From: a virus
Virus record (IMG/VR): IMGVR_UViG_3300000234_000015
Coordinates: 1-33,281 of that record
DNA: 33,281 bases
Reading direction: 5' to 3' (one strand)
A program made the position numbers and the translations under genes. The notes beneath the pieces are model-generated. The model had not been told where the DNA came from. It ran no database searches and saw nothing but the letters and a program-made list of their open reading frames with translations. Of the stretch, positions 6,751 through 13,763 are shown piece by piece. Position 1 is the first letter of the stretch. The number at the start of each line of letters is the position of its first letter.

Positions 6751-6774
6751 AAACCGCCTTCACGGGCGGTTTTT
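6751..6774 (+). terminator. Rightward terminator-like hairpin before the repeat array
   Basis: AAACCGCC (6751-6758) pairs with GGCGGTTT (6765-6772), with loop TTCACG and a T5 run at 6770-6774. No rightward gene ends immediately upstream, so it may shield the repeat region from read-through or end a short RNA. Confidence 0.55.
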
Positions 6775-7027
6775 CAAAACGCATAATCGGTTTTGCGTTT
6801 CTGCTCCAGTGTTTTCAGTGGGTTAGGTGTAAAACGCATAATCGGAAATAATACTTTCTGCGTTTTACGTTTTCGTGTTACTGCATTGGAATAGCTGACG
6901 TATTCGGTTTTTTTTCTATTACTTTCATGCAAAACGCATAATTTTCCAGGAAAATACAGGGGGTCAGGCGCGTGCGCGTAGCGCGTGACGCGCGATGCGC
7001 ATGCACCCGCGTATGAGGCGAATTTTA

Positions 7028-7058
7028 TTGACATAAATTATGCGTTTTATCTTATTAT
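7028..7058 (+). promoter_or_regulatory. Promoter-like site with an iteron in its spacer
   Basis: TTGACA at 7028-7033 is followed by an AT-rich -10 zone (CTTATT at 17 bp, TATTAT at 19 bp). The inverted repeat copy 7037-7048 lies between the two. A protein bound to that repeat would block RNA polymerase. Transcription would run through the AT-rich block toward the structural operon, and could be an origin-activating or priming transcript. Confidence 0.45.
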
Positions 7059-7094
7059 ATATATATTTTTATATATAAATAATAATAATAATAA
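7048..7094. other. AT-rich block, candidate DNA unwinding element
   Basis: This is about 47 bases of almost pure A/T, including alternating TATATA and an ATA/AAT triplet run, placed directly after the GC-rich block and inside the repeat array. Such a stretch melts easily and is what an iteron-type origin needs, although promoters can also look like this. Confidence 0.5.
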
Positions 7095-7601
7095 GGGGTT
7101 AGGGCTGGACCGCAAAACGCAGAAAGTATTAAATTGAATTATGCGTTCCACATCCGTAACGACCGGATATTCGCCTTCTCTTTCATCGGCTTATACCCTA
7201 TAACCACAAACGCATAATATTTTTTAAAAAACGCATAATGCATTTCATCCCGTGTTTTGCAGGGTCAAATAATACTTTCATGTTTACAAAAATTATATCA
7301 ATTGCGTAACGACGGCCTTTTTCCCCTTCGCACCAAAGTGTTATCGTTTTTACGTAAAACGCATAATGACACGAAAAGCAAACGGGTTTTTAGCCCTCAA
7401 ATCACTGAAAAATACCTCGAAGTGTTAACAAAAGGTTAAGAAATTAACTTGTGTCGAAAAGTGTCCCCAAAAGCTAGGCTGGGCAAGCTGCGCGTTGAGG
7501 ACGGGCGTTAACCATTTCCGATGAAGATTTCAGGGCTGACCGACGAAAAAACCGCCCCCCAATCGTTAATTTTTCAGCCTGCCCGCCCTGAATATCGGAG
7601 C

Positions 7602-7630
7602 TTGACACATCCGCCTGCCCTCTGCTACCT
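7602..7630 (+). promoter_or_regulatory. Promoter of the structural-gene operon
   Basis: CTTGACA (-35 at 7602-7607), a 17-bp spacer and CTACCT (7625-7630) match the common alphaproteobacterial promoter form, about 50 bp before the first structural-operon gene at 7680. The stretch 7440-7600 just upstream has no gene. It shows only short inverted repeats (TTCAGGGC 7529-7536 with GCCCTGAA 7585-7592, and GGCTGA 7534-7539 with TCAGCC 7574-7579). Confidence 0.6.
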
Positions 7631-7679
7631 CTCTTACAAGGCATAAAACCGCCTCAACTAGTGGGAAAGGTCACGAACA

Positions 7680-8021
7680 ATGAAGATGTATCCAGCACTA
7701 AACGAATCCGTTTCCTACGCCCGCGCCGACGAAAAGGGCGTGACACATACAGGGACAGGCAAGGTTCAAGCTATCTTCATCGGCTCACCTGATCGCCGTT
7801 TGATGGTGCAGGTTAAGGACGAAACAGAGGCAGCTTGGAACGTCGATTTGGCGATGATTAACCCGACTGAAGAAGAGCTTGCCGCGTATCGGGATGCTGT
7901 CAAAGAGGTGCAGGCTATCACTGAAGAGGGCAACGGCAAGGTTAAGGCTATCGTTGACGAATACAACGATAAGGTGCAGGGTATTTATGTCAGCGTTCTG
8001 GGCAATGCAGTCGAGGCCTAA
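7680..8021 (+). CDS. Hypothetical protein (113 aa), first gene of the virion operon
   Basis: Product not recognised. The N-terminal half is beta-rich (MKMYPALNESVSYARADEKG, then VQAIFIGSPDRRLMVQVKDE). The C-terminal half is a charged helix (EEELAAYRDAVKEVQAITEE and on) with the recurring pattern GKVQAI / GKVKAI / DKVQGI. There is no signal or membrane segment. The ATG at 7680 has an AAAGG site about ten bases upstream; a second ATG at 7686 is possible. It precedes the small terminase gene by 14 nt. A packaging or regulatory role is possible from position only. Confidence 0.65.
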   Translation: MKMYPALNESVSYARADEKGVTHTGTGKVQAIFIGSPDRRLMVQVKDETEAAWNVDLAMINPTEEELAAYRDAVKEVQAITEEGNGKVKAIVDEYNDKVQGIYVSVLGNAVEA

Positions 8022-8035
8022 CCAAGCGGGGTGCG

Positions 8036-8581
8036 ATGTTGTCAACTATGGCTAGTGATAGAGAGCGTAAGTTTTGCGAAGAATACGTCATCGACTTTAA
8101 CGCCTCACGCGCCGCTACCGCTGCTGGCTTTGCCGCGACAACCGCTTCTAGTGAAGCTTACAAAACACTGAAACGGCCAGATGTCCAAGAATACATACGA
8201 TTCTTGAAAGGCGAGCAGACAGTCAGGGCAAAGGTCAATGCGGATTACGTTCTTTCGGCTATCGTTGATACACTGGAACGTTGCAAGCAAGAGGTAAAAC
8301 CAGTTTACATGGCAGGCGGCGGAGGCGGCGGGGCTAACGTGCAACAGACCGAAATTGATAAAGACGGTAATCTGGCTGCAGTATATAAGTACGATGCCAA
8401 AAGCGTGCTTAAGGCCGCCGAATTGCTTGGCAAGTCATTAGCCATGTTCACGGACGTTGTTGACCAGCGCATGACGTTCACGCAGATGCCAGACGTGAGG
8501 ATTGGAACGGCAACGGGCGAAACCAAAGCCCTGTCCTTTGACGTGGGAGAAGCGCCTAATCCGCCCAAAGCCGTTTCTTGA
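8036..8581 (+). CDS. terS: Terminase small subunit
   Basis: The 181-aa protein has the N-terminal helix-turn-helix region of the Terminase_2 family. The signature is RERKFCEEYVIDFNASRAA, then the AAGFAATTASSEAYKTLKRP segment and DVQEYI, within residues 8-57. A helical oligomerisation region follows, interrupted by a glycine-rich loop (AGGGGGGAN near residue 95), and then a C-terminal tail. The protein recognises phage DNA and recruits the large terminase for packaging. ATG 8036 has a weak GGGG site; ATG 8048 is an alternative start. Its partner terL starts only at 13823, so about 5.2 kb of other genes separates the two, which is unusual since they are normally adjacent. Confidence 0.8.
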   Translation: MLSTMASDRERKFCEEYVIDFNASRAATAAGFAATTASSEAYKTLKRPDVQEYIRFLKGEQTVRAKVNADYVLSAIVDTLERCKQEVKPVYMAGGGGGGANVQQTEIDKDGNLAAVYKYDAKSVLKAAELLGKSLAMFTDVVDQRMTFTQMPDVRIGTATGETKALSFDVGEAPNPPKAVS

Positions 8582-8622
8582 CTTTTTAACAATTTTATAA
8601 GACACTCGCGGCAGGGGGATTC

Positions 8623-9009
8623 ATGCCAGTTAAACCTTTCCAATACCTAGACCAGTCGAGTGGAGCCATCGTCAATGATGCTGTCCTGCCTTCGTGGGCG
8701 CTGGCCTTGGACGATGTTGGCGATCCTGTGAAGATGGGCGCGTATTCAGATAGGACGGTTCACTTCTACGGTGTATTCAGCGGCGGGACAGTCTCGCTTC
8801 GTGGATCCAACCTGCCAAGCCCTGATCCAGAGGACGACGGCCATTGGTTCACACTAACAGACCCGAAATTAACCACAGCCCTTGAAGGAATTGCCACGCC
8901 TTCTGGTTATGTGCTCTACGAAAATCCGTTGTTCATCTCACCGAAGCTTGTTGGTGGTGATGGTGCAACGTTGGTCAATGTCTCAATTCTAGGAAGGAAG
9001 CGCCAATGA
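8623..9009 (+). CDS. Hypothetical protein (128 aa), probable virion appendage component
   Basis: Product not recognised. It is beta-rich and Gly/Ser-rich, with segments such as HFYGVFSGGTVSLRGSNLPS and WFTLTDPKLTTALEG. These resemble small beta-sandwich virion proteins. GGGGG lies just upstream of the ATG. Its stop overlaps the next start (ATGA). It is the first of a set of genes between terS and terL that look like tail or head appendages. A virion role is inferred from composition and position. Confidence 0.6.
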   Translation: MPVKPFQYLDQSSGAIVNDAVLPSWALALDDVGDPVKMGAYSDRTVHFYGVFSGGTVSLRGSNLPSPDPEDDGHWFTLTDPKLTTALEGIATPSGYVLYENPLFISPKLVGGDGATLVNVSILGRKRQ

Positions 9010-9383
9010 GCTTCACGCAAGTCCCGCCGGACAGTACAGGCAACAAGATTGACACTGTGACGCTCACAGATGGGGTTGACACGGTTCATCGTCAGGTTGT
9101 TGTGATAGGTGATGATGGTTCTGGCAGTGACGTGGTATCACAGTTAAAGGTACTCACGGACACGTTAGTTTTTGTCGCGGGTGCGATACTAGAGAAGATG
9201 CCGCGTGTAACTGGGAACGATCAGGTGGCAGTGTCTATCGAAGGCGGTTCTGTAGGGATTAACAGCGGGACGACACTTTCCTATATTAGCACGATCAACG
9301 CTATTGGTGGGCGTTGGGCGAACGGGGATAACATGAACCAAGCAGGGGTTCTTCACCTTTACAATCAAATTGTGGTGGTATAA
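9006..9383 (+). CDS. Hypothetical protein (125 aa), probable virion protein
   Basis: Product not recognised. The start MSFTQVPPDSTGNKIDTVTL, with the DGVDTVHRQVVVIGDDGSG segment, is a form often seen at the start of small phage virion proteins linked to appendages. The central region is a helix-prone hydrophobic stretch (LKVLTDTLVFVAGAILEKMP) and the C-terminus is beta-rich. It overlaps the previous gene by ATGA and abuts the Kelch-like gene with no spacer, suggesting coupled translation and a shared structure, for example an adaptor for the propeller protein. Confidence 0.6.
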   Translation: MSFTQVPPDSTGNKIDTVTLTDGVDTVHRQVVVIGDDGSGSDVVSQLKVLTDTLVFVAGAILEKMPRVTGNDQVAVSIEGGSVGINSGTTLSYISTINAIGGRWANGDNMNQAGVLHLYNQIVVV

Positions 9384-10841
9384 ATGACAACGACCGTTAA
9401 CCTACGCAAGCTTCTTCATCGCAAAGCATGGGAGAGTTGCACGTCTTCGCCAGCGGTAACGAATGCGGGTGCATTTGTTGTCAACGACCGCTTTAACTTG
9501 GTTGGCGACTTGAGCGCTGCGCTTGTCACAGGTGTATCGGCTATCTATATTTATCAAGGGAAAGAGGATGCATGGCAGCAGATACCTAACTCTGGCATTG
9601 CGGGAACCTATGCGGCGGGGGCTTGCGGTTGTTTTCGCGGGTTTGGCGCGATGGGCGGGTCATTCACACAGACGGCCACAGCGGGAACGACAACGACAAT
9701 CACGACGAACCGGACGATTGTCAAAGGCTTGACTGGTTGCAAGGTGCGCGTTATCGCAGGGGCAGGGGTTGGTTATGAAGGCGCGGTAGTGTCGAACACG
9801 CTTGGCGCTAATGCTGTTTTAACCGTCACGCCCGCTAGTGCTGTTGCGTTTGGCTCGACGACACAATACCAAGTGTACTCTGGTTCTGTTTGGTTTATGA
9901 ACGCAGGGACAACGGCGGTTGGGTTTTCTGTTTATGATTTAGCGACGAATGTGTGGACTGCTCGGTCTGTCACGGGTCTTCCGACCGCATGGGGCACAGA
10001 CGGCAAGCTGATTCCGACTGGTGGTGCTGTGTCCTCGATAGCGACTGGGACGGCCACAGCGGGGGGAGCTTCAACGCTCACGAATAGCGCGAAGACTTGG
10101 GCGACGAACATGTGGGCGAACTATCAGGTTCGCATCACAGGCGGCACAGGGCAAGGGCAGATCAGGACGGTTTCGTCTAACACCGGAACGGTTTTAACAG
10201 TCTCGGCGGCATGGACGGTCACACCTGACGCGACCTCGACCTATTCGATTGAAGGTAACGACGATTACCTGTACCTGTTTGGGAACAACGCGGTGGCGAT
10301 TTATCGTTACAGCGTTGCGGCGAACACATGGACGTTACTTGCACCGGTAGCGGCACGCGCTGCTGTTGCTGGGGCGGGCTGCACAGGAAGCTGGATTGAG
10401 AGCGCACCGGGATGGGATAACGAGACACAGGTTGCGCACTACTCGACAACGGTTTTCAAGCAGAACGCACGTTATATTTATTCGTTCCGAGGCGGCGGGT
10501 CTTCATGGTTAGATATTTACGACATCGCCGCGAACACATGGATTTCAACAGTTTCATACGGAGGGCAGCTAGAGACGTTCACGACAGGATCAAGCGCAGT
10601 TGATGTTAACGGCGGAATCCATATTGGCAAGGAGGCTACTGGGCGGTTGTTTAGGTTAGACGTTGACTGCAACTGCCTACAGCCGCTTGCCACGAACACG
10701 AACCAAGCCGCGTTAGGTGGGACTGCCGTTGCAGGGGACAAGCTGTTTATTCTCTCGTACACAGACGGCGGGACAACGATTAATTTTCTTTATGCGCTGC
10801 GCAACTCGGCAGCCGATCTTGTGCGAATGCTTTTGGTCTAA
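9384..10841 (+). CDS. Kelch-like beta-propeller virion protein with two inserted beta modules
   Basis: The 485-aa protein contains blade-like units of Kelch style: SAIYIYQGKEDAWQQIP (52-68), FSVYDLATNVWTAR (181-194), LYLFG with YRYSVAANTWTLLAP (296-321), YIYSFRGGG with IYDIAANTWIST (365-389), and two further C-terminal units. Two similar inserts of about 75 residues (93-166 and 216-291) share TATAG, KVRVI/QVRIT G-G-GxG, VVSNT/TVSSNTG and VLTV. These resemble small modules common in phage tail proteins. Propellers of this type bind sugars or proteins, so a receptor-binding or decoration role is likely. No signal peptide or enzyme motif is seen. Its place between terS and terL is unusual. Confidence 0.65.
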   Translation: MTTTVNLRKLLHRKAWESCTSSPAVTNAGAFVVNDRFNLVGDLSAALVTGVSAIYIYQGKEDAWQQIPNSGIAGTYAAGACGCFRGFGAMGGSFTQTATAGTTTTITTNRTIVKGLTGCKVRVIAGAGVGYEGAVVSNTLGANAVLTVTPASAVAFGSTTQYQVYSGSVWFMNAGTTAVGFSVYDLATNVWTARSVTGLPTAWGTDGKLIPTGGAVSSIATGTATAGGASTLTNSAKTWATNMWANYQVRITGGTGQGQIRTVSSNTGTVLTVSAAWTVTPDATSTYSIEGNDDYLYLFGNNAVAIYRYSVAANTWTLLAPVAARAAVAGAGCTGSWIESAPGWDNETQVAHYSTTVFKQNARYIYSFRGGGSSWLDIYDIAANTWISTVSYGGQLETFTTGSSAVDVNGGIHIGKEATGRLFRLDVDCNCLQPLATNTNQAALGGTAVAGDKLFILSYTDGGTTINFLYALRNSAADLVRMLLV

Positions 10842-10850
10842 GGGGGGACT

Positions 10851-11003
10851 ATGGACACAGAAATCTTTGAACACGCGAACGGCTTTGGGTATCGCGTTGG
10901 GAACGTCTTTCAGGAATACGATCCTGAAAGAGAGGGTTTTACGCCGATGACACGCGAGCGAGCAGAAGCCATGGCGGCTGTTATCGCTGAAAGGGTTTTG
11001 TAA
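10851..11003 (+). CDS. Small hypothetical protein (50 aa)
   Basis: Product not recognised. It begins MDTEIFEHANGFGYRVGNVF and ends with a helix (TRERAEAMAAVIAERVL). It is soluble and acidic. AGGGGGG lies four bases before the ATG. The stop overlaps the next ATG as TAATG. The FEHANGFGYRVG-FQEYDPEREGF pattern resembles small conserved phage proteins that follow tail-fibre genes, but no function is known to me. Confidence 0.5.
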   Translation: MDTEIFEHANGFGYRVGNVFQEYDPEREGFTPMTRERAEAMAAVIAERVL

Positions 11004-11107
11004 TGCTTCTTGCGCTGTGGGCAGGGTTTTGGAAAGAGAGTGACTGGGCGGGGACAAGCGGGTTGAGCCGTGGGTTCTTCACAGTTATCAGGCGGCGCAG
11101 GCGATGA
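11003..11107 (+). CDS. Micro-ORF (34 aa) with hydrophobic start and Arg5 tail
   Basis: Product not recognised. It begins MLLALWAGFWKESDWAG and ends in VIRRRRR. It is joined to its neighbours by TAATG at the 5' end and ATGA at the 3' end. There is no separate strong ribosome binding site, so translation would depend on coupling. It may be a real microprotein or a coupling relay between genes. Confidence 0.35.
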   Translation: MLLALWAGFWKESDWAGTSGLSRGFFTVIRRRRR

Positions 11108-11190
11108 TTGGCGCTGACCATTTCTTGACTTTTCCGTGTTTTTGTGGGCATGTTCAGGGGCAACAAATGGAGGTCTCATGCTCAACTTAA
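11104..11190 (+). CDS. Micro-ORF (28 aa) leading into the next gene
   Basis: Product not recognised. The 28-codon frame contains FPCFCGHV and ends 13 bases inside the next gene. That gene's GGAGG site lies within this frame. Overlaps at both ends fit a translational relay. The protein itself may have no function. Confidence 0.3.
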   Translation: MIGADHFLTFPCFCGHVQGQQMEVSCST

Positions 11191-11477
11191 TCAACATCAA
11201 TAATCCGACTGTTTCCTTAACGGCAAGCTCGACCACTTCAAGCGTGGCGCTTCCCGCTCATGTATCTTCCCACATCCTGATTGATAACTCCTTCGCGGGG
11301 GCGCTTGATTGCTACGTCAAAAGCGGCCTGAGTGATGTTGTCGCCGCTGTTACTGATTTGCATATCGCGTGCAATGAGAAGGCTACCTATGAGATTGATC
11401 CATCACATACGCACGTTGCTGCTATAACCTCCACTGGAACGACTGTGCTGAAACTCGTTAAAGGGAATGGCGTTTAA
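11178..11477 (+). CDS. Hypothetical beta-rich protein (99 aa), probable virion decoration
   Basis: Product not recognised. It is Thr/Ser/Val-rich with alternating hydrophobic positions (PTVSLTASSTTSSVALPAHV, AITSTGTTVLKLVKGNGV), the look of a small beta-sandwich. ATG 11178 with GGAGG four bases upstream is chosen over an upstream frame start. Its stop overlaps the lectin-like gene's ATG as TAATG. It likely contributes to the same appendage. Confidence 0.6.
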   Translation: MLNLININNPTVSLTASSTTSSVALPAHVSSHILIDNSFAGALDCYVKSGLSDVVAAVTDLHIACNEKATYEIDPSHTHVAAITSTGTTVLKLVKGNGV

Positions 11478-12715
11478 TGCTACTTCACAACCACGATAGG
11501 GCACGGCAACGGTCCAGGGGGCTAAACCAGTCGCTCTTGAATATTGATTGGTCGTTCTTAAGCAGCGTCCCTAGCTCGCTGACGTTTGAGCGTTTGAGTG
11601 TTGGAACGTATTTTGACAGCACGGGGGCGCTTGTAACGGCTACGGATAATATTCCTCGCTTTGACCATGACCCTGTGACGCATGAGCCTTTGGGGTTACT
11701 GATAGAGTCACAGCGGCAGAATTGCGTTTATCCTAGCGTTATTACTCCAGGTGTTTGGGCGGGCTATGGCTCTCCCTCGTACACAAATATAACAGCGCTT
11801 GACGGCACGAATACAGCATTGGACGTTACGAGCACTGCCTCTTTGTTCGGATACAGCAAAACCGCTAGTGTTTCCCCAAGCACGAAATATACTATGTACG
11901 CGTATATTAAGGCTATCAGCGGTGTTGGGACGGGCAGAATGCGCCTAGGGTCGTCTTCAGCCGTTTGGGGGACAGGCGTAAATTGCGCGGTATATTTCAG
12001 GCCATCCGACAAAACCTTCACAGTGAGTAGCGCCGCTGTTGAAGCTTACGGATACAAGGAGCTAGGCGATGATTGGTTTATGGTCTGGGTGACTGGGACT
12101 ACAACCGCGACGGCATCTTCTGCTACGATGTACTGTTATGGCGAAACTATAAACGCACATTGGGGGCTTTGGAACTTTCAGATTGAGGCAGGGGCTAAGG
12201 CGACCAGTTTCATTTATACAACGACAACGGCGGTCACACGCGCTGCGGACTTCCTATACACGACTGACCTGTCTTGGTTTAACCAAACACAAGGGTGCTT
12301 TCTTGTTGAGCTATCTGTCGAGGCACTTCCCGACAATGGGGGGTCTTATGGCTATTATGTCTCATTCGATGCTGGGTCGATGACGAGTTATCTTTTACAA
12401 GGGCTGACACCAACCAATGCTCTTTGTGGGGTAGTAACAGGTGCGAACTTTTCTGCTATGAGTATAGGTGGAGTTACGCTAGGCACTGCATTTAAGTCAG
12501 CATTTTCCTATACCTCTGGGAATAACGCGTTCGCTGCTAAGGGGCTTCTTGACGGGGATGGAGCACTTCGAACTGCGTCTTTGGGAGGAACACTAACGCG
12601 GCTTAACTTTGGGGATGTCACCTCTGGGGGCAGGCGTGTGATAATTCATCTTCGGCGTTTCCAATACTGGAAGTACACTTTCTCTGACGACGACTTAAAA
12701 AGGATCACGACATGA
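11477..12715 (+). CDS. Lectin-like tail appendage protein
   Basis: The 412-aa protein has the N-terminal signature of a widespread family of phage appendage proteins: TFERLSVGTYFDSTGALVTA (35-54), then PRFDHDPVTHEPLGLLIESQ (60-79). A beta-rich carbohydrate-binding-like domain follows at about 90-240. After the linker TAVTRAAD comes a second jelly-roll, concanavalin/LamG-like domain at about 250-405. Such proteins bind cell-surface glycans and act as receptor-binding fibres or decoration. It sits with the Kelch-like protein between terS and terL. No catalytic motif is visible. The family resemblance is from memory of the LLIE-type signature. Confidence 0.7.
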   Translation: MLLHNHDRARQRSRGLNQSLLNIDWSFLSSVPSSLTFERLSVGTYFDSTGALVTATDNIPRFDHDPVTHEPLGLLIESQRQNCVYPSVITPGVWAGYGSPSYTNITALDGTNTALDVTSTASLFGYSKTASVSPSTKYTMYAYIKAISGVGTGRMRLGSSSAVWGTGVNCAVYFRPSDKTFTVSSAAVEAYGYKELGDDWFMVWVTGTTTATASSATMYCYGETINAHWGLWNFQIEAGAKATSFIYTTTTAVTRAADFLYTTDLSWFNQTQGCFLVELSVEALPDNGGSYGYYVSFDAGSMTSYLLQGLTPTNALCGVVTGANFSAMSIGGVTLGTAFKSAFSYTSGNNAFAAKGLLDGDGALRTASLGGTLTRLNFGDVTSGGRRVIIHLRRFQYWKYTFSDDDLKRITT

Positions 12716-13020
12716 TGGACACCTATATCAAGGCTAAGTCTTGGGCAGCTATGAAGGCCTTTCTCACAACGGAAGTTGAAGGACAGCTTATGCCGAATAT
12801 CAATTTCCAAAACATTATTCAGCCAATGAAAGGCCGTGACGCGATAGCGGCTGTCGGCAAGGAGGGTGAAGAAAATTACGTCCCTGAGCAAACCAAGCGC
12901 GGTGATCCTGAATACTGGTACACCTGCATCCGGTCGGAGGAGGATGTTAAAAAGCTACCAGTCGGCATTGTTGCCGCTGATCATGATGAGGCTATTCCTT
13001 TGGTTGGTGTTTGGGCATGA
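12712..13020 (+). CDS. Hypothetical protein (102 aa)
   Basis: Product not recognised. It has an alpha-helical start (MMDTYIKAKSWAAMKAFLTT) and then a mixed region with PEYWYTCIRSEEDV and a hydrophobic end (IPLVGVWA). It is soluble. The first of two adjacent ATGs overlaps the upstream stop (ATGA). It is coupled downstream to the 74-aa membrane protein. Small soluble proteins directly after fibre genes can be assembly factors, but nothing here shows that. Confidence 0.6.
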   Translation: MMDTYIKAKSWAAMKAFLTTEVEGQLMPNINFQNIIQPMKGRDAIAAVGKEGEENYVPEQTKRGDPEYWYTCIRSEEDVKKLPVGIVAADHDEAIPLVGVWA

Positions 13021-13241
13021 AAGACCTTCCGGCTAGACTTTTAATCGAGCGGACAAAAGCGATAAAGGCGCGGCGCGGAAAACGGATTGTTGTTTTATAC
13101 GACGATGCGATCACAGCTATTGAAGAAGGCGCGAAGGATCGCATCGAGCGTAACTTATGGCGCGGGATAGGCTGGCTGTATATGGCGCTTGCGTTTTGGT
13201 TTTTCTTTTTGTGGGTGCGCGATGAGCGATTTCTCTTTTGA
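13017..13241 (+). CDS. Small C-terminally anchored membrane protein (74 aa)
   Basis: Product not recognised. The first 45 residues are basic and helical (PARLLIERTKAIKARRGKRI and on). They are followed by a transmembrane helix, GIGWLYMALAFWFFFLWV, near residues 50-68 and the short tail RDERFLF. The ATG at 13017 overlaps the previous stop (ATGA). The C-terminal anchor and basic cytoplasmic part could suit a lysis-timing or superinfection role, but this is unproven. The gene overlaps the next by 20 nt. Confidence 0.6.
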   Translation: MKDLPARLLIERTKAIKARRGKRIVVLYDDAITAIEEGAKDRIERNLWRGIGWLYMALAFWFFFLWVRDERFLF

Positions 13242-13476
13242 CACTGAAAGGCTTGTGCACAAAGACCGGATCACGGCTATCCACGATATTGTCGAGCATC
13301 TCTTTTCTGCTGGCAGGGAGGAAGCTTGGAAGGCGGCACTCAAACTCACCGTGTTCGAAATGTTCGAGAAGTCTGACAACGGGTTTAAAAAGGTTTACCC
13401 TGAAATGCCGAAAGAGATGCAATACGCTGCCCATATTTTTAACATCGTTAAACTCAACACAGCGGGGTTACCATGA
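13222..13476 (+). CDS. Hypothetical helical protein (84 aa)
   Basis: Product not recognised. It begins MSDFSFDTERLVHKDRITAI and is predicted all-alpha (HDIVEHLFSAGREEAWKAAL, FNIVKLNTAGLP), with no membrane segment. The start at 13222 lies inside the end of the previous gene. An upstream in-frame ATG at 13189 has no better support. The stop overlaps the next ATG (ATGA). Confidence 0.55.
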   Translation: MSDFSFDTERLVHKDRITAIHDIVEHLFSAGREEAWKAALKLTVFEMFEKSDNGFKKVYPEMPKEMQYAAHIFNIVKLNTAGLP

Positions 13477-13763
13477 CGACAGAAGACACACAATGTTCTT
13501 GTTTAGCTTGTGATCCTGTATCGGGAGAGATCGGGCGGCCTTGCACGAAAGATAGAGGGGCTACGGAAGGGAGATGCACTATCCTTTCCGTTGACGCGAA
13601 TGATCCGGACGTATTCGACTTGGGCTTTCGGTCTGGACGTTTAAAGGGGTTTTCAGAGGGCGTTGCCTACGCACGCGCAGAGCTTACGCAGGACATGGAC
13701 GCAAGCCGGAAGCTCTCAATTGTTGGGGGCGTTGATTACCCTGACAACGCGAATGGTTCGTGA
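13473..13763 (+). CDS. Hypothetical Cys-rich N-terminal protein (96 aa)
   Basis: Product not recognised. The N-terminus carries cysteines at 8, 10, 13, 24 and 35 (CSCLACD, PCTKD, GRC), which could bind a metal. The rest is a soluble helical segment (GFRSGRLKGFSEGVAYARAE). It overlaps its upstream neighbour by ATGA and ends one base before a 20-aa micro-ORF that bridges to terL. Confidence 0.55.
   Translation: MTTEDTQCSCLACDPVSGEIGRPCTKDRGATEGRCTILSVDANDPDVFDLGFRSGRLKGFSEGVAYARAELTQDMDASRKLSIVGGVDYPDNANGS

Larger units (their letters stand above)
6776..7367. repeat. Iteron-like array AAAACGCATAAT (eight copies), candidate origin or partition site
   Basis: Direct copies lie at 6776-6787, 6831-6842, 6931-6942, 7208-7218 (11 of 12 bases), 7228-7239 and 7356-7367. 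Inverted copies lie at 7037-7048 and 7138-7147 (10 of 12). A second motif, TAATACTTTC or TATTACTTTC, occurs near 6849, 6917 and 7270. In inverted form it occurs near 7122, fused to AAAACGCA; the 18 bases at 6849-6866 and 7114-7131 are exact inverted copies. Between the repeats lie a GC-rich block (about 6961-7015) and an AT-rich block (7048-7094). No convincing gene lies between 6671 and 7680. Iterons with an AT-rich unwinding element are typical of plasmid and some phage origins, and of centromere sites. Which role applies here is inference. Confidence 0.8.

Noticed and set aside
6774-7034. Minus-strand frame of 86 codons across the repeat array
   Set aside because: It has no ribosome binding site, its sequence is made of the repeats and low-complexity DNA, and its start lies in the promoter-like region.
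6776-7367. CRISPR array
   Set aside because: Repeats are only 12 bp, in both orientations and irregularly spaced, with no cas genes.
7257-7439. Plus-strand 60-codon frame in the repeat region
   Set aside because: It opens with a TTG codon, has no ribosome binding site and spans two repeat motifs. Nothing supports expression as protein.
9384-12715. Diversity-generating retroelement (variable repeat in the Kelch-like or lectin-like gene)
   Set aside because: The BPP-1-like context made this worth testing, but no reverse transcriptase gene and no near-identical template repeat were noticed in the window.
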